A stretch of DNA of 64,000 nt. Source: JAPUME01 sp027294185. Lineage in GTDB: Bacteria > Acidobacteriota > Terriglobia > UBA7540 > JAPUME01. The notes below the pieces were generated by a model. That model was not told where the DNA came from and did not search any database. It saw only the letters and a program-made list of their open reading frames with translations. Position 1 is the first letter of the stretch. Each line of letters starts with the position of its first letter. Shown here in pieces: positions 16,238-24,346 of the stretch. The stretch covers positions 372,001 to 436,000 of the forward strand of contig CAUVWZ020000001.1 of NCBI GenBank assembly GCA_963555835.3, read 5' to 3'. The position numbers and the translations under genes are program-made.

Positions 16238-17232
16238 GAATGTCGCATCGGAGTCTGGTTCGGTCGTCCCGCGAGACTTGCCCGTAGCACGACGAGCGCC
16301 AGGACCACGTCGAGGGTCGGTGTGGGTACTTTCACAAGTCGCCCCATCTCTTGAACAGCAGCGACGAGCGCGTCGAGTTCCATTGGCCGGCCCCTTTCAA
16401 GGTCTTGAAGCATCGACGTTTTGTGGGGACCCACGTTTTCGGCCCAGCCGATGCGTGTGTCGATTCCCACGCGAATCTTCACGTCGAGTGCTCTCGCGAC
16501 CTCTTTTGCCTCCGTCATCATTTGGCGGATCACCTCCCGGACAGCTTCATCGCAGGCGATCTGTTCCAAAGTTGCGTGTGTAAGAACACTCACGGGATTG
16601 AAAGAGACATTTCCCAACAGCTTGAGCCAAATGTCATCACGAATCTTGCTGCTCACCGGAGTTTTGAAGCCAGCCCCCCTCAATATCTCACTCAGCGCGA
16701 CGATGCGCTCGGGCTTTGATCCGTCCGGTTCTCCCACAATCAGCCGCCGTCCGCCGGCGTGCCGAATCACTCCCGGCTCGATGATTTCGCCGGACAGATA
16801 TACGACGGAGCCGATGACCCGCTCCGGCCCAAGGGTGTCCCAAATGCGTCCCCCCGGATCGACGCTTTCCAGGCGGTGACCTTCCCACGGCCCGGGAAGA
16901 TTATAGAAATACCACCAGGGAATTCCATTCTGGAGAGTGACGACAGCCGTATCCGGCCCGAGGAGGGGAGCCATTTTCGCCACGACTGCGGAAACCGAAT
17001 GGGTCTTCAGCGCGAGCAATACGAAATCCTGTGGGCCTACGCTGGCAGGGTCGTCGGTGCAATTCGCCTTTACCACCTTCTTCTCCCTGCCGGTCAACAG
17101 AGTTAGGCCGGATTTGCGAATGGCTTCGAGATGCGGACCACGGGCAATCAGAGTGACATCGACTCCGCTCAGGGCCAACTCGGCACCGAGGAGACCCCCG
17201 ATCGCTCCGGCTCCGTAAATGCAAACTTTCAT
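16234..17232 (-). CDS. panE: 2-dehydropantoate 2-reductase family protein (PanE/ApbA)
   Basis: A 332-residue NADP-dependent ketopantoate reductase homologue. The N-terminal Rossmann motif is YGAGAIGGLLGAELA, followed by LALKTHSV. The C-terminal helical domain carries the catalytic-type lysine in WLKLLGNVSFNPVSVL and the S-M-L-Q-D-L-E-R-G-R-P-M-E-L block that positions the substrate-binding glutamate. It would reduce a 2-oxo acid such as ketopantoate in the cytoplasm. It follows the acyl-CoA ligase with a 10-bp gap, so the two form an operon. That pairing, and many paralogues of unknown substrate in this family, make a role outside pantothenate synthesis possible. It ends by overlapping the small repeat-X ORF. 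Confidence 0.8.
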   Translation of the reverse strand: MKVCIYGAGAIGGLLGAELALSGVDVTLIARGPHLEAIRKSGLTLLTGREKKVVKANCTDDPASVGPQDFVLLALKTHSVSAVVAKMAPLLGPDTAVVTLQNGIPWWYFYNLPGPWEGHRLESVDPGGRIWDTLGPERVIGSVVYLSGEIIEPGVIRHAGGRRLIVGEPDGSKPERIVALSEILRGAGFKTPVSSKIRDDIWLKLLGNVSFNPVSVLTHATLEQIACDEAVREVIRQMMTEAKEVARALDVKIRVGIDTRIGWAENVGPHKTSMLQDLERGRPMELDALVAAVQEMGRLVKVPTPTLDVVLALVVLRASLAGRPNQTPMRHS

Positions 17233-17242
17233 GTCCTACCCT

Positions 17243-18766
17243 TCATCCCAGTCCCAGTTTCCCGGCCAACCCGATGCGCTGCAGTTTTCCGGTAGGTCCA
17301 TTGGGAATTTCGTCGAGGAATACCACGCGGCGTGGCACTTTGAAATCAGCAAGCCGCTTCCCGGCGAATTCTCGGACCTCCCGTTCCGTAGGTGTCGCAC
17401 CTTTTCTGAGGACAATCGCCACCGCAACCTCCTCTCCCAGTTTGTCATGGGGCACGGCGAAGGTCACGGCCTGGACAACGGCCGGATGTTCGAGGAGCAC
17501 CTCATCAACCTCTCGAGGCGAAATCTTTTCCCCGCCCCGGTTGATGATCTCTTTCAAACGGCCGGTGAGGCGAAGGTATCCGCTCTCATCCATCATCCCC
17601 TGATCCCCGGTTCGGAACCATCCGTTGGTGAAGGCCGAGGCGTTCACTTCGGGATTGTCTTGATACCCGGGAGTGACGTTTGCTCCACGGATCACGACTT
17701 CCCCGACGCTTCTCGAGGGCAGCAATCGGCCTTTCTCATCCATGATCGAAACCTCCGGCCCTGCTGCGAGGCCCACCGAGCCCGGCTTGCGCTCCCTCGG
17801 AGGCAGCGGGTTGCTTGCCATCTGGTGCGCCGCCTCGGTCATGCCATAGGCTTCGATCATGGGGGCATCGAACAATTCCTCCAGCGCTCCCATGAGCCGG
17901 GGTGGCAACGAGGCGGACGACGAGCGGATCAGGCGCAACCGGGCCGCCTTTGCAACCGCTCGGTTTCGCCTGCCGCGTTCAACGATAACCTGATGCATGG
18001 TTGGAACCGCGGTGTACCAGGAAGGATTTGCTTCTTTCATCCAGCCGAAGAACTTCAGTCCGTTGAAGCCGGGCGTGCAGAATACGGACGCTCCTGCTCC
18101 GAGCGAGGCCAACACCGCTGCGATCAAGCCATGGATGTGGAACAACGGCATAACATTGAGGCAACGGTCGGCGGCGGTGAGAGCCAGGCTTTTACTCACA
18201 TTCGCTGCGGAGGCACAAATGTTTTCGTGGGTCAGAGGAACGATTTTGGGACGGGAGGTGGTGCCTGAGGTGTGAAGCACGAGGGCAATGTCGGCGGCTT
18301 CTGCATCCGCACCCCGGCTGGACTCCTGTCCCATGGATTCTCCTTGGAGCTTGAATAATCCGGCAGCCGACCCGGCAGGGACGCTCAACTCGGCGATGCC
18401 GATCCCTAGTTTCTTGGCCACGGCCCGGGCCGGCGTACCACTGCCTTCTTGGACGATAAGAATCTTGGCGTTCAGGTCTGAAAGGTAGAATTCAAACTCT
18501 TCTTCTCGATAGGCGGGATTGAGAGGAGCCGTGGCGGCACAGGCGGCAACCGCAGCAAAGGCTGATGCCATTTCGGGGCCGTTCGGCAGCACGATGGCCA
18601 CCGGATCGTTTCGCCCGATACCCATCTCGTGGAGCACGCCGACCGTGCCTGCGACGTGTTGCCGCAACACGGCATAAGTCAATGGCTCGCGATCGGGTGC
18701 GGCAAGGGCAATCGCAGTATCATCGCCGCTTTCCAGCAGTTCGCAGATGGTTTTCGCTCTTGACAC
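17243..18766 (-). CDS. AMP-dependent CoA ligase, oxalate-CoA ligase-like
   Basis: A 507-residue member of the acyl-CoA synthetase (ANL) family. It shows the phosphate loop LHTSGTTSRPKIVPLTH, the motif YTAVPTMHQVIVER, the A5 block EAYGMTEAAHQMASNPLP, the hinge GWFRTGDQG, INRGGEKISPREVDEVL, and the C-terminal catalytic lysine in PTGKLQRI. These segments resemble plant and fungal AAE3 oxalyl-CoA synthetases more than long-chain ligases, so a small dicarboxylate is the likely substrate, but this is inference. Cytoplasmic. It starts 20 bp after the end of a truncated kinase frame that carries a strong promoter, and is followed at 10 bp by the panE-like gene, so both genes probably use the kinase promoter at 19221. 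Confidence 0.8.
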   Translation of the reverse strand: MSRAKTICELLESGDDTAIALAAPDREPLTYAVLRQHVAGTVGVLHEMGIGRNDPVAIVLPNGPEMASAFAAVAACAATAPLNPAYREEEFEFYLSDLNAKILIVQEGSGTPARAVAKKLGIGIAELSVPAGSAAGLFKLQGESMGQESSRGADAEAADIALVLHTSGTTSRPKIVPLTHENICASAANVSKSLALTAADRCLNVMPLFHIHGLIAAVLASLGAGASVFCTPGFNGLKFFGWMKEANPSWYTAVPTMHQVIVERGRRNRAVAKAARLRLIRSSSASLPPRLMGALEELFDAPMIEAYGMTEAAHQMASNPLPPRERKPGSVGLAAGPEVSIMDEKGRLLPSRSVGEVVIRGANVTPGYQDNPEVNASAFTNGWFRTGDQGMMDESGYLRLTGRLKEIINRGGEKISPREVDEVLLEHPAVVQAVTFAVPHDKLGEEVAVAIVLRKGATPTEREVREFAGKRLADFKVPRRVVFLDEIPNGPTGKLQRIGLAGKLGLG

Positions 18767-18785
18767 GATTCCTGACTCGATTCAA

Positions 18786-19166
18786 TTACTCCAATCCTCG
18801 CGCGGCCTCCAGCCCGCTGCTGATCTGAATCCCCAGTTCCAGCAACTCTTCAGTCTCAATGGGCTTGCCCAAAATCCGGTGCTTGAGCGTCTGCCCCTCC
18901 AGAAACTGCATCACGATGAAAGGCTGACCTTGGTGCTCACCAATGTCGTGGATGGTGCAGATGTTGGGGTGATTAAGAGCAGATGCGGCGCGGGCTTCGC
19001 GCTGGAAATGCTCCAACGCCTGGCGGTCCTGGGAATGTTGTTCGGGAAGGAACTTCAGGGCTACCTGAGGGCCCAGGCGGGTGTCCTCGGCCCTATAGAC
19101 GACACCCATACCACCGCCACCCAATTCCCCCAGGATGCGATAGCGTGAAATAGTCTTGCCGATCAT
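18786..19166 (-). pseudogene. Pkn-type Ser/Thr kinase, N-lobe fragment
   Basis: An intact 126-codon frame: MIGKTISRYRILGELGGGGM with glycine-rich loop, VALKFLPEQ (ATP lysine), the alpha-C helix, FIVMQFLEGQTLKHRI (hinge), ending LEAARGLE at TAA. The fragment stops just before the catalytic loop H-R-D-x-K, so it cannot phosphorylate. It differs from the kinase fragments at 11323 and 31139 (GELGGGGM and LPEQHSQD against AKLGAGGM and LPPVFAND), so it comes from another paralogue. It could be translated as an N-lobe peptide and leads directly into the CoA-ligase gene. Confidence 0.8.
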
Positions 19167-19192
19167 GGTGAGGCCCCTGATTTGATGGGCCT

Positions 19193-19221
19193 ATGCTAGT
19201 TCGCCCTAGAGGGCAAGTCAA
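19193..19221 (-). promoter_or_regulatory. Kinase-type promoter, copy 4
   Basis: On the minus strand TTGACT (19221-19216), 17 bp, TAGCAT (19198-19193), 26 nt to ATG 19166, leader gccCATCAAATCAGGGG, which also offers a Shine-Dalgarno-like AGGGG. Upstream lies a G/C-run element with TGTTTCTGG as in repeat Y. Confidence 0.7.
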
Positions 19222-19363
19222 CGCGGGCCGGGGGGTTAATGATACCACCCCCCTGTTTCTGGCCCACCCCCCCCTGCGCGCGGCAGGTTTCGGTAAGCCT
19301 TGGTGCAATTTGAGGATGTGGTGTAGTGCGAGCCAAAAGTGGATCCCGGGCGCAATCGGTCGA

Positions 19364-19933
19364 TCACTTAATCAACTTGTTCAGTGCTTTGAACGCTTCT
19401 TCGAATCTGTCGACAGTTGCAGAGGAAACCAATTCTGATAGCGATGATGACGCCTCTGCAAAGTACCTGGCTGGGCGATAGTGACTGAATGTAGCATCAG
19501 TCATAGGGTTAGTTTCGAAATACTTCTCGAGACAAGTGAGGACTCGCGGAAGGCTCGGATCCAAATCCGAAGCTGTGATGGTCTTCGCTAGCGAGGGCTT
19601 GAACTCCTCGTTAACAAGCTGAAGGTAGAAATTGCGCTCGAACATATCCTCCACATCTGCTTCCTGAGTATTAGTGAAATCAGCGAAGGTAAGGACTTTC
19701 TTTTTCTTGAGTAGCTTCTTCTTGTACAGGCCCTCTATAGACTGTTTATCCTTTTTCTGATAGTCGATCAGTACGGCGATGTTGAGACCCTTCTGCGAAC
19801 CGAGTAGCGCCACGAACGTTGGTACTTTGTCGGATCCGCCAACCGGCGTAATAGTCCAGGAGTCGCTTAGTCCTTCGCGGCCCTTCTTAGTCAGAATTCC
19901 GCTCATGGTCTGGAAGTAGAGTAAATCCGACAC
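19364..19933 (-). pseudogene. C-terminal TOPRIM part of an OLD-family ATP-dependent endonuclease
   Basis: The 189 residues (VSDLLYFQTMSGILTKKGRE, WTITPVGGSDKVPTFVALLG, IAVLIDYQKKD, ADFTNTQEADVEDMFE) match the C-terminal TOPRIM nuclease domain of OLD-type AAA ATPases. The family's N-terminal ABC-type ATPase half (about 350-400 residues) is missing: the frame continues only a few codons upstream (IEGLILG) and then runs into the right end of an IS3-type element at 19973-20036. The gene was evidently cut by IS activity. OLD nucleases are often anti-phage or mobile-element genes. AT-rich compared with neighbours. Confidence 0.7.
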
Positions 19934-19972
19934 GCCCAGGATCAGACCTTCGATGGTGCTGATGCAAACGTG

Positions 19973-20036
19973 CCACAGCCCCGGGCTGTGATGTAGACTC
20001 TCTCACTGGATATGGTATAAATATCGGTCAGCTCAA
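19973..20036 (+). mobile_element. Solo right end of an IS-A type element (IS3 family)
   Basis: The first 33 bp equal 35958-35990 (CCACAGCCCCGGGCTGTGAT and on), the transposase C-terminus of IS-A, and the rest resembles its right terminal repeat (GGTATAAATATCGGTCAG against GGTACAAAATCTCGGTCAG). No transposase body remains. Confidence 0.75.
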
Positions 20037-20084
20037 TCGCATTCGCGTCTGCATTCCTGACGCCTGACACCGGAGGATCAGCAG

Positions 20085-21113
20085 ATGAACAAGTTCTTGT
20101 TATTTCTAATAGTCGGCGTATTTCTGCAGGGCTGCACCGCACAATCACCAGGAGATTCATCCGTGGAATACTATGATAATTCTGGCCGGACTGATGTACT
20201 CAGCGGCGGCGTAACAATGATTCCGATTGAAACAGGCAGCGCCACACATCGGGTTTGGACCAAACGGGTTGGTAACAATCCAACCATCAAGGTCCTGTTG
20301 CTTCATGGCGGACCCGGTATGTCGCACGAATTTTTCGAGGTGTTTGATTCATTCTTTCCTGGGGCGGGGATTGAATATTATTACTACGATCAGCTCGGCT
20401 CTGCATATTCCGATAAACCGGATGATCCTGAGCTTTGGACATTGCCAAGATTTGTGGACGAGGTAGAGCAAGTTCGAAAAGCGCTCGGCCTGGATGCCAG
20501 TAACTTCTATCTCTATGGACATTCATGGGGTGGGATTCTGGCTACCGAATACGCGGTGACACACCAAGAGAACCTAAAGGGCCTCATCATCTCCAACATG
20601 ATGGCGAGCGTACCCGCCTATAACAAGTACGTTCGCGATGTGCTGATGCAAAAATTGCCTCCCGAGGTTTTGGCAGAGATGCTATCTCTTGAAGAAGCAG
20701 ATGATATCGGCAATCCGAGGTATAGAGAGCTGATAGGCAAACACTACAACCCGAAGCATCTTTTGCGAATGTCGGAGAACGAGACACCCGAGCCGGTTAC
20801 TCGTTCTGTCTCAAGGATAAATTTCGCTGCTTACAGCGCACTTCAAGGACCAAGTGACATCGAAATTTACGGCTCACTCGTAAATTGGGACAGGTCGGCT
20901 GAACTTTCAGAACTTCAAGTGCCCACCCTAGTCATTGGGGCGGAATACGATATAATGGACCCGAAGTATATGGAATGGATGGCAAACACTCTCCCAAATG
21001 GTCGTTACCTCTATTGTCCCATGGGTAGCCACTCGCCGATGTATGACGATATGAATATCTTTTTTGAGGGCTTGATCAAGTTCATACACGACGTTGACAT
21101 TGGCCGTCCATAG
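20085..21113 (+). CDS. Lipoprotein alpha/beta hydrolase, proline iminopeptidase-like (S33)
   Basis: A 342-residue alpha/beta-hydrolase with a signal peptide and lipobox (FLQGC, lipidated cysteine near residue 17). The HGGPGMSH oxyanion-hole motif, the nucleophile elbow GHSWGG, a late aspartate in EYDIMDP and the histidine in GSHSPMYDD complete the triad, as in peptidase family S33 (proline iminopeptidase, tricorn-interacting factor F1). It should act on small peptides or amides at the outer face of a membrane. The start ATG 20085 has GGAGGA about 9 nt upstream. The gene is AT-rich and lies between a solo right end and a solo left end of the same IS type, as expected for a passenger between two IS copies. 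Confidence 0.85.
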   Translation: MNKFLLFLIVGVFLQGCTAQSPGDSSVEYYDNSGRTDVLSGGVTMIPIETGSATHRVWTKRVGNNPTIKVLLLHGGPGMSHEFFEVFDSFFPGAGIEYYYYDQLGSAYSDKPDDPELWTLPRFVDEVEQVRKALGLDASNFYLYGHSWGGILATEYAVTHQENLKGLIISNMMASVPAYNKYVRDVLMQKLPPEVLAEMLSLEEADDIGNPRYRELIGKHYNPKHLLRMSENETPEPVTRSVSRINFAAYSALQGPSDIEIYGSLVNWDRSAELSELQVPTLVIGAEYDIMDPKYMEWMANTLPNGRYLYCPMGSHSPMYDDMNIFFEGLIKFIHDVDIGRP

Positions 21114-21152
21114 GCCAAGTGGCACCCAAAATGAAGACTTGAAAATGCTTCT

Positions 21153-21174
21153 GACGTGACCGGGTTTATTTGTA
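21153..21174 (+). mobile_element. Solo left end of an IS-A type element
   Basis: GACGTGACCGGGTTTATTTG matches the left terminal repeat of IS-A at 34771 (GACGTGACCGGGTTTTTTTG) in the same orientation. The element body is absent. Confidence 0.6.
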
Positions 21175-21319
21175 CGACCTAGCAGAAGTGGCTTCCTGCG
21201 GATCTCCAAAATGCCAGGGCTGCTACGAGGTAGTCCCAGGCGTCCGGCTCCATCCGCCGAAGGTTTCGCGAGAGTGGAAAAACTGGCTGGAAAAGCAGCA
21301 GCCAGTGGGAGACTTGGAT

Positions 21320-21649
21320 TTAATTGTGCCGAATCTGCTCTGCTGAACTATTCAGCCCACTTTGCTCATCAGGCGAAACTCCAACGAGTTGTGCAAGAGT
21401 CTGCCAGTGGCGTGGATGTGGGCGGTGCCGCCCGGCGCGAATATCCGTAGCGTAGGGCCGTGAGATACCGAGCGCCGATGATATTGTTAAAACGGGGAGC
21501 TTGGTAAGGCGAGGCTGGATCTTTTCGCCGTAGGCCTTCTCGTCAAGCCACTCCGGTTTGTCCGATGGGTCCCACGCTTTCAGCGCGGGGGCGTGTCGGC
21601 GCTGTGTCTCAGCGTGGCGGGCCTTGGCCTCGCGACTATTCGCGGCCAC
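21320..21649 (-). CDS. Small helix-turn-helix-like domain protein, copy A
   Basis: A 109-residue frame whose core ISSALGISRPYATDIRAGRH and RPHPRHWQTLAQLVGVSP looks like a lambda-repressor-type helix-turn-helix with a basic extension. A WLDEKAYGEKIQPRL helix precedes it. Similar domains are frequent in acidobacterial accessory DNA, usually as C-terminal parts of longer proteins, so this may be a fragment. An inverted homologous copy lies at 22140-22388, and the core DNA (CCGCCCACATCCACGCCACT) is almost identical between them. Function unknown; DNA binding is inferred from the fold pattern only. Confidence 0.5.
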   Translation of the reverse strand: MAANSREAKARHAETQRRHAPALKAWDPSDKPEWLDEKAYGEKIQPRLTKLPVLTISSALGISRPYATDIRAGRHRPHPRHWQTLAQLVGVSPDEQSGLNSSAEQIRHN

Positions 21650-21818
21650 TCGGCCGAGCCGTGCAGCCTTGCGAATTGGCTCTCAACGGGCTTGACCCAC
21701 CTGGACCTGCGGAAACCTAAGCCGCGAGGAAATCGGGGCGGGTGCCCACAATTGTCACTCCCCTGTCACAAGGGGTTCCAGGACCATCCCAAGGCCGGTC
21801 CTCACTATCTCGTCAGAG

Positions 21819-22110
21819 GGTACCGCTGGGCATTCAGCAGGAAGGGTGCGCAGGTGCCTCGAACCCTTTACCGACGCGGGTTTGAGCGGTTCTGCAATGT
21901 CAGAGTGTGATGTGCCGATTCACCCTTTTGCGGTTCGTGGGCCCGGTAGGATTCGAACCACCAACCGACGGATTATGAGGGACCAAATAGAATATCCCTC
22001 AATATCCCTGGATTACCCTGGATATCCTCGGGACGCGGTCCCCGAAGATTGCAGTTACCCCCGATTACCCTGTGTATCCCCTGAGTTCGCCCCATTCCTG
22101 TCACCGAGGC
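21819..22110 (+). repeat. Long direct repeat, copy 2, containing a tRNA-Met 3' fragment
   Basis: Matches 10937-11235 over about 300 bp, both left and right of the tRNA-derived core. Downstream of this copy the second helix-turn-helix-like frame begins. Confidence 0.75.
21938..21979 (-). other. Attachment-site scar: 3' part of tRNA-Met (CAU), copy 2
   Basis: On the minus strand it equals the intact tRNA-Met at 43103-43178 from the anticodon loop to the 3' end, with one or two changes (GGTTCGAATCC kept). The copy is in direct orientation with the complete gene 21 kb to the right, next to which the integrase gene lies. Together they would delimit a 21-kb element. Confidence 0.75.
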
Positions 22111-22139
22111 GTCACACGCCCCATCAAATACCGAAATTG

Positions 22140-22388
22140 GTGACACAGCGCCGACACGCCGCCGCCAAGCGGGCGTGGCAAACTTCTAGCTTGCCTCCGT
22201 GGCTCGATGAGGAAGCCTACCTCCAGAAGATTCAGCCTCGTCTAGCGGGGGTCACGATCTCGGTCATATCATCAGCCCTCGGCGTCTCAAACCCTTACGC
22301 CGCAGACATCCGCGCCGGCCGGCACCGCCCACATCCACGCCACTGGCAGACTCTCGCACAACTGGTTGGTGTTTCGCCTGATGTGTAA
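22140..22388 (+). CDS. Small helix-turn-helix-like domain protein, copy B
   Basis: Read from GTG 22140, 82 residues: TQRRHAAAKRAW, PPWLDEEAYLQKIQPRL, then ISSALGVSNPYAADIRAGRH and RPHPRHWQTLAQLVGVSPDV. It is homologous to the frame at 21320-21649 on the other strand, so the pair forms an inverted repeat around the tRNA-Met scar. The frame is open upstream to 21846, but that part runs through the tRNA-derived repeat and is unlikely to be coding. No function assigned. Confidence 0.5.
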   Translation: MTQRRHAAAKRAWQTSSLPPWLDEEAYLQKIQPRLAGVTISVISSALGVSNPYAADIRAGRHRPHPRHWQTLAQLVGVSPDV

Positions 22389-22883
22389 AGTGTTTAAGCA
22401 CAGATGTCTTATTCTGGCAGGGGGCAGCGAGCCAGTACATTATTCAGGTTTTTCCGCCTCCATTGCTTTCCCTTCGAAATCGATTCAAGCCAATGGGGGA
22501 CACTTGGTCGGTCTCCTGACTCGCGCCTCATCGAACCTTAACTGCCTTCCCAGAACATCTGCCCCAGTGGCTTCACTCGCTCCGGCTCTCCGCGCTCACA
22601 GTGGCGGGACCGTGCCCGTCTCACATCAGCTTCCCGTATGTACCAAGCTCGCGGCCATTAAAAGCCCGGGGAGCACTCGGTGTCACGTAGGAATTTTGGA
22701 AGAGAGCGCTTTCCGCCGTTAAAAACACCAGATCGAACCCGGATGTCGGGACGAAAGCGGCATTTTGCTTTCCCGGCCGATTGTTTTTAGGCGGTCTTTT
22801 GAGACGGTTCCCCCCGGTGGGGGCTTTGAGGTGGGGTGAGCGGGCGCGTTTCGGACGGAACGCGGCGACCCGTCTTGCCGTGG
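22389..22883. other. Intergenic stretch without recognised gene
   Basis: No supported coding region. A short GC hairpin (CCCCC-CGGT-GGGGG, around 22810-22828) lies about 60 bp past the stop of the DUF1501 gene and might slow transcription, but it has no U tract. Confidence 0.35.
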
Positions 22884-24335
22884 TTAGGAGAGGATCTTGT
22901 TCACAACGTTCCCATGGACATCGGTGAGACGGAAATCACGGCCCTGGAAACGATAAGTCAATTTAGTGTGATCGAACCCGAGGAGGTGCAGCATCGTCGC
23001 GTGCAAGTCATGCACGTGAACCTTATCCTTCACCACGTTGAATCCCAGTTCGTCACTTTCACCGAGCGTCAGCCCGGGCTTGGTGCCGCCGCCCGCCAGC
23101 CACATCGTAAAGCAATTGGGATGATGGTCGCGGCCGTCGGAGGTGCGACCTTGCACCATCGGCGTGCGCCCGAATTCGCCGCCCCAGATAACCAACGTGT
23201 CGTCCAACATGCCACGCTGTTTCAGGTCTTGAACGAGTGCGGCCGAGGCTTGATCGGTATCCTGGCAATTCGTCTGAATATCCCGGACCAGATTATTGTG
23301 CTGGTCCCAGGCCTCGTGGAATATCTGCACGATTCGGACCCCGCGTTCCACGAGACGCCGGGCCAGCAGGCAGTTGTTGGCGAAGGAAGGTTTGCCCGGC
23401 TTGGCGCCGTAGAGATCGAGCACACTTTGAGGTTCTCGGGAAATGTCCATGAGTTCCGGCGCGCTCGATTGCATTCGGAACGCCATCTCGAAAGAGTTGA
23501 TGCGCGTGGCGATCTCGGGATCACCCGTCACGTCCAATCGGCGTTGGTTGAGCCGGCGGATCGTGTCGAGGGAATCCCGCTGCAACTCTTCGTCTACGCC
23601 GGGAGGATTCGACAGATACAGAACCGGATCACCGCCGCCGCGGAATTGGACACCCTGGTAGACGGTGGGCAAAAATCCGTTGCCCCAGCAGGAACTGCCG
23701 CAGCTGGGACCTTTTTTGCCGGAGCTGAACACGACAAAGGCCGGCAAGTCCTGGGATTCGCTGCCCAACCCGTAGGTGACCCACGCGCCCATGCCGGGCT
23801 GCCCGAACTGTTGAGATCCCGTATTCATCAGGAGTTGGGCGGGCGCGTGATTGAAGGCATCGGTCACCATCGATTTCACGATGGTGATGTCGTCGACGAC
23901 CTTGCTCAGGTGAGGCAGCAACTCGGAGAGTTCCGTGCCGCTCTGCCCGTACCTGGCAAACTTGAATTTCGGGCCGAGCAATTTGGAGCTCGGGTTGATG
24001 AAGGCGGCTCGGTAGCCTTCGAGCAGTTCGGGCGGCGGCAGTGTGCCGTCGAATTTCTCCAACTGAGGCTTGTAATCAAAAAGCTCCAAGTGGCTCGGCG
24101 CTCCGGCCATAAAGAGAAAGATGATGTTTTTGGCCTTGGGCGCGAAATGCGGCTGTTTCGGCGCCAGCGGATTCGCCGATGCAAGCCCTGCATTTTTCGT
24201 TTCCGCGAAACTGGGAATTCCCAATAAGTGGGTGAGGGCTATGGTGCCCAGCCCGAAGCCGCATTGTTCAAGGAACCAGCGCCGGGTCATCAACTTGGGG
24301 TCTCGATTTCGGAAACGATCTTCTGGGAGGTTCAA
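22884..24335 (-). CDS. DUF1501 family protein (sulfatase-fold, Tat-exported)
   Basis: A 483-residue DUF1501 (PF07394) protein, a family with an alkaline-phosphatase/sulfatase-like fold found in Planctomycetes, Verrucomicrobia and Acidobacteria. The N-terminus has a twin-arginine-like signal (TRRWFLEQCGFGLG, residues 17-30), so it should be exported folded. Family blocks are NIIFLFMAGAPSHLELFDYK, MVTDAFNHAPAQLLMNTG, MGAWVTYGLGSES, VIWGGEFGRTPMVQGR, GRDHHPNCFTMWLAGGG and the end HLLGFDHTKLTYRFQGRDFR. The enzymatic reaction is not established; metal-binding D and H residues are present. It follows the PSCyt1/DUF1549/DUF1553 gene at 11 bp, the standard pairing of these two families, and is surely co-transcribed with it. 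Confidence 0.9.
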   Translation of the reverse strand: MNLPEDRFRNRDPKLMTRRWFLEQCGFGLGTIALTHLLGIPSFAETKNAGLASANPLAPKQPHFAPKAKNIIFLFMAGAPSHLELFDYKPQLEKFDGTLPPPELLEGYRAAFINPSSKLLGPKFKFARYGQSGTELSELLPHLSKVVDDITIVKSMVTDAFNHAPAQLLMNTGSQQFGQPGMGAWVTYGLGSESQDLPAFVVFSSGKKGPSCGSSCWGNGFLPTVYQGVQFRGGGDPVLYLSNPPGVDEELQRDSLDTIRRLNQRRLDVTGDPEIATRINSFEMAFRMQSSAPELMDISREPQSVLDLYGAKPGKPSFANNCLLARRLVERGVRIVQIFHEAWDQHNNLVRDIQTNCQDTDQASAALVQDLKQRGMLDDTLVIWGGEFGRTPMVQGRTSDGRDHHPNCFTMWLAGGGTKPGLTLGESDELGFNVVKDKVHVHDLHATMLHLLGFDHTKLTYRFQGRDFRLTDVHGNVVNKILS

Positions 24336-24346
24336 GGCTTCACTCT

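Noticed and set aside
21846..22139. N-terminal extension of the helix-turn-helix-like copy B
   Set aside because: The frame runs through the tRNA-Met fragment and a non-coding repeat also present at 11 kb where it is not open in the same way.
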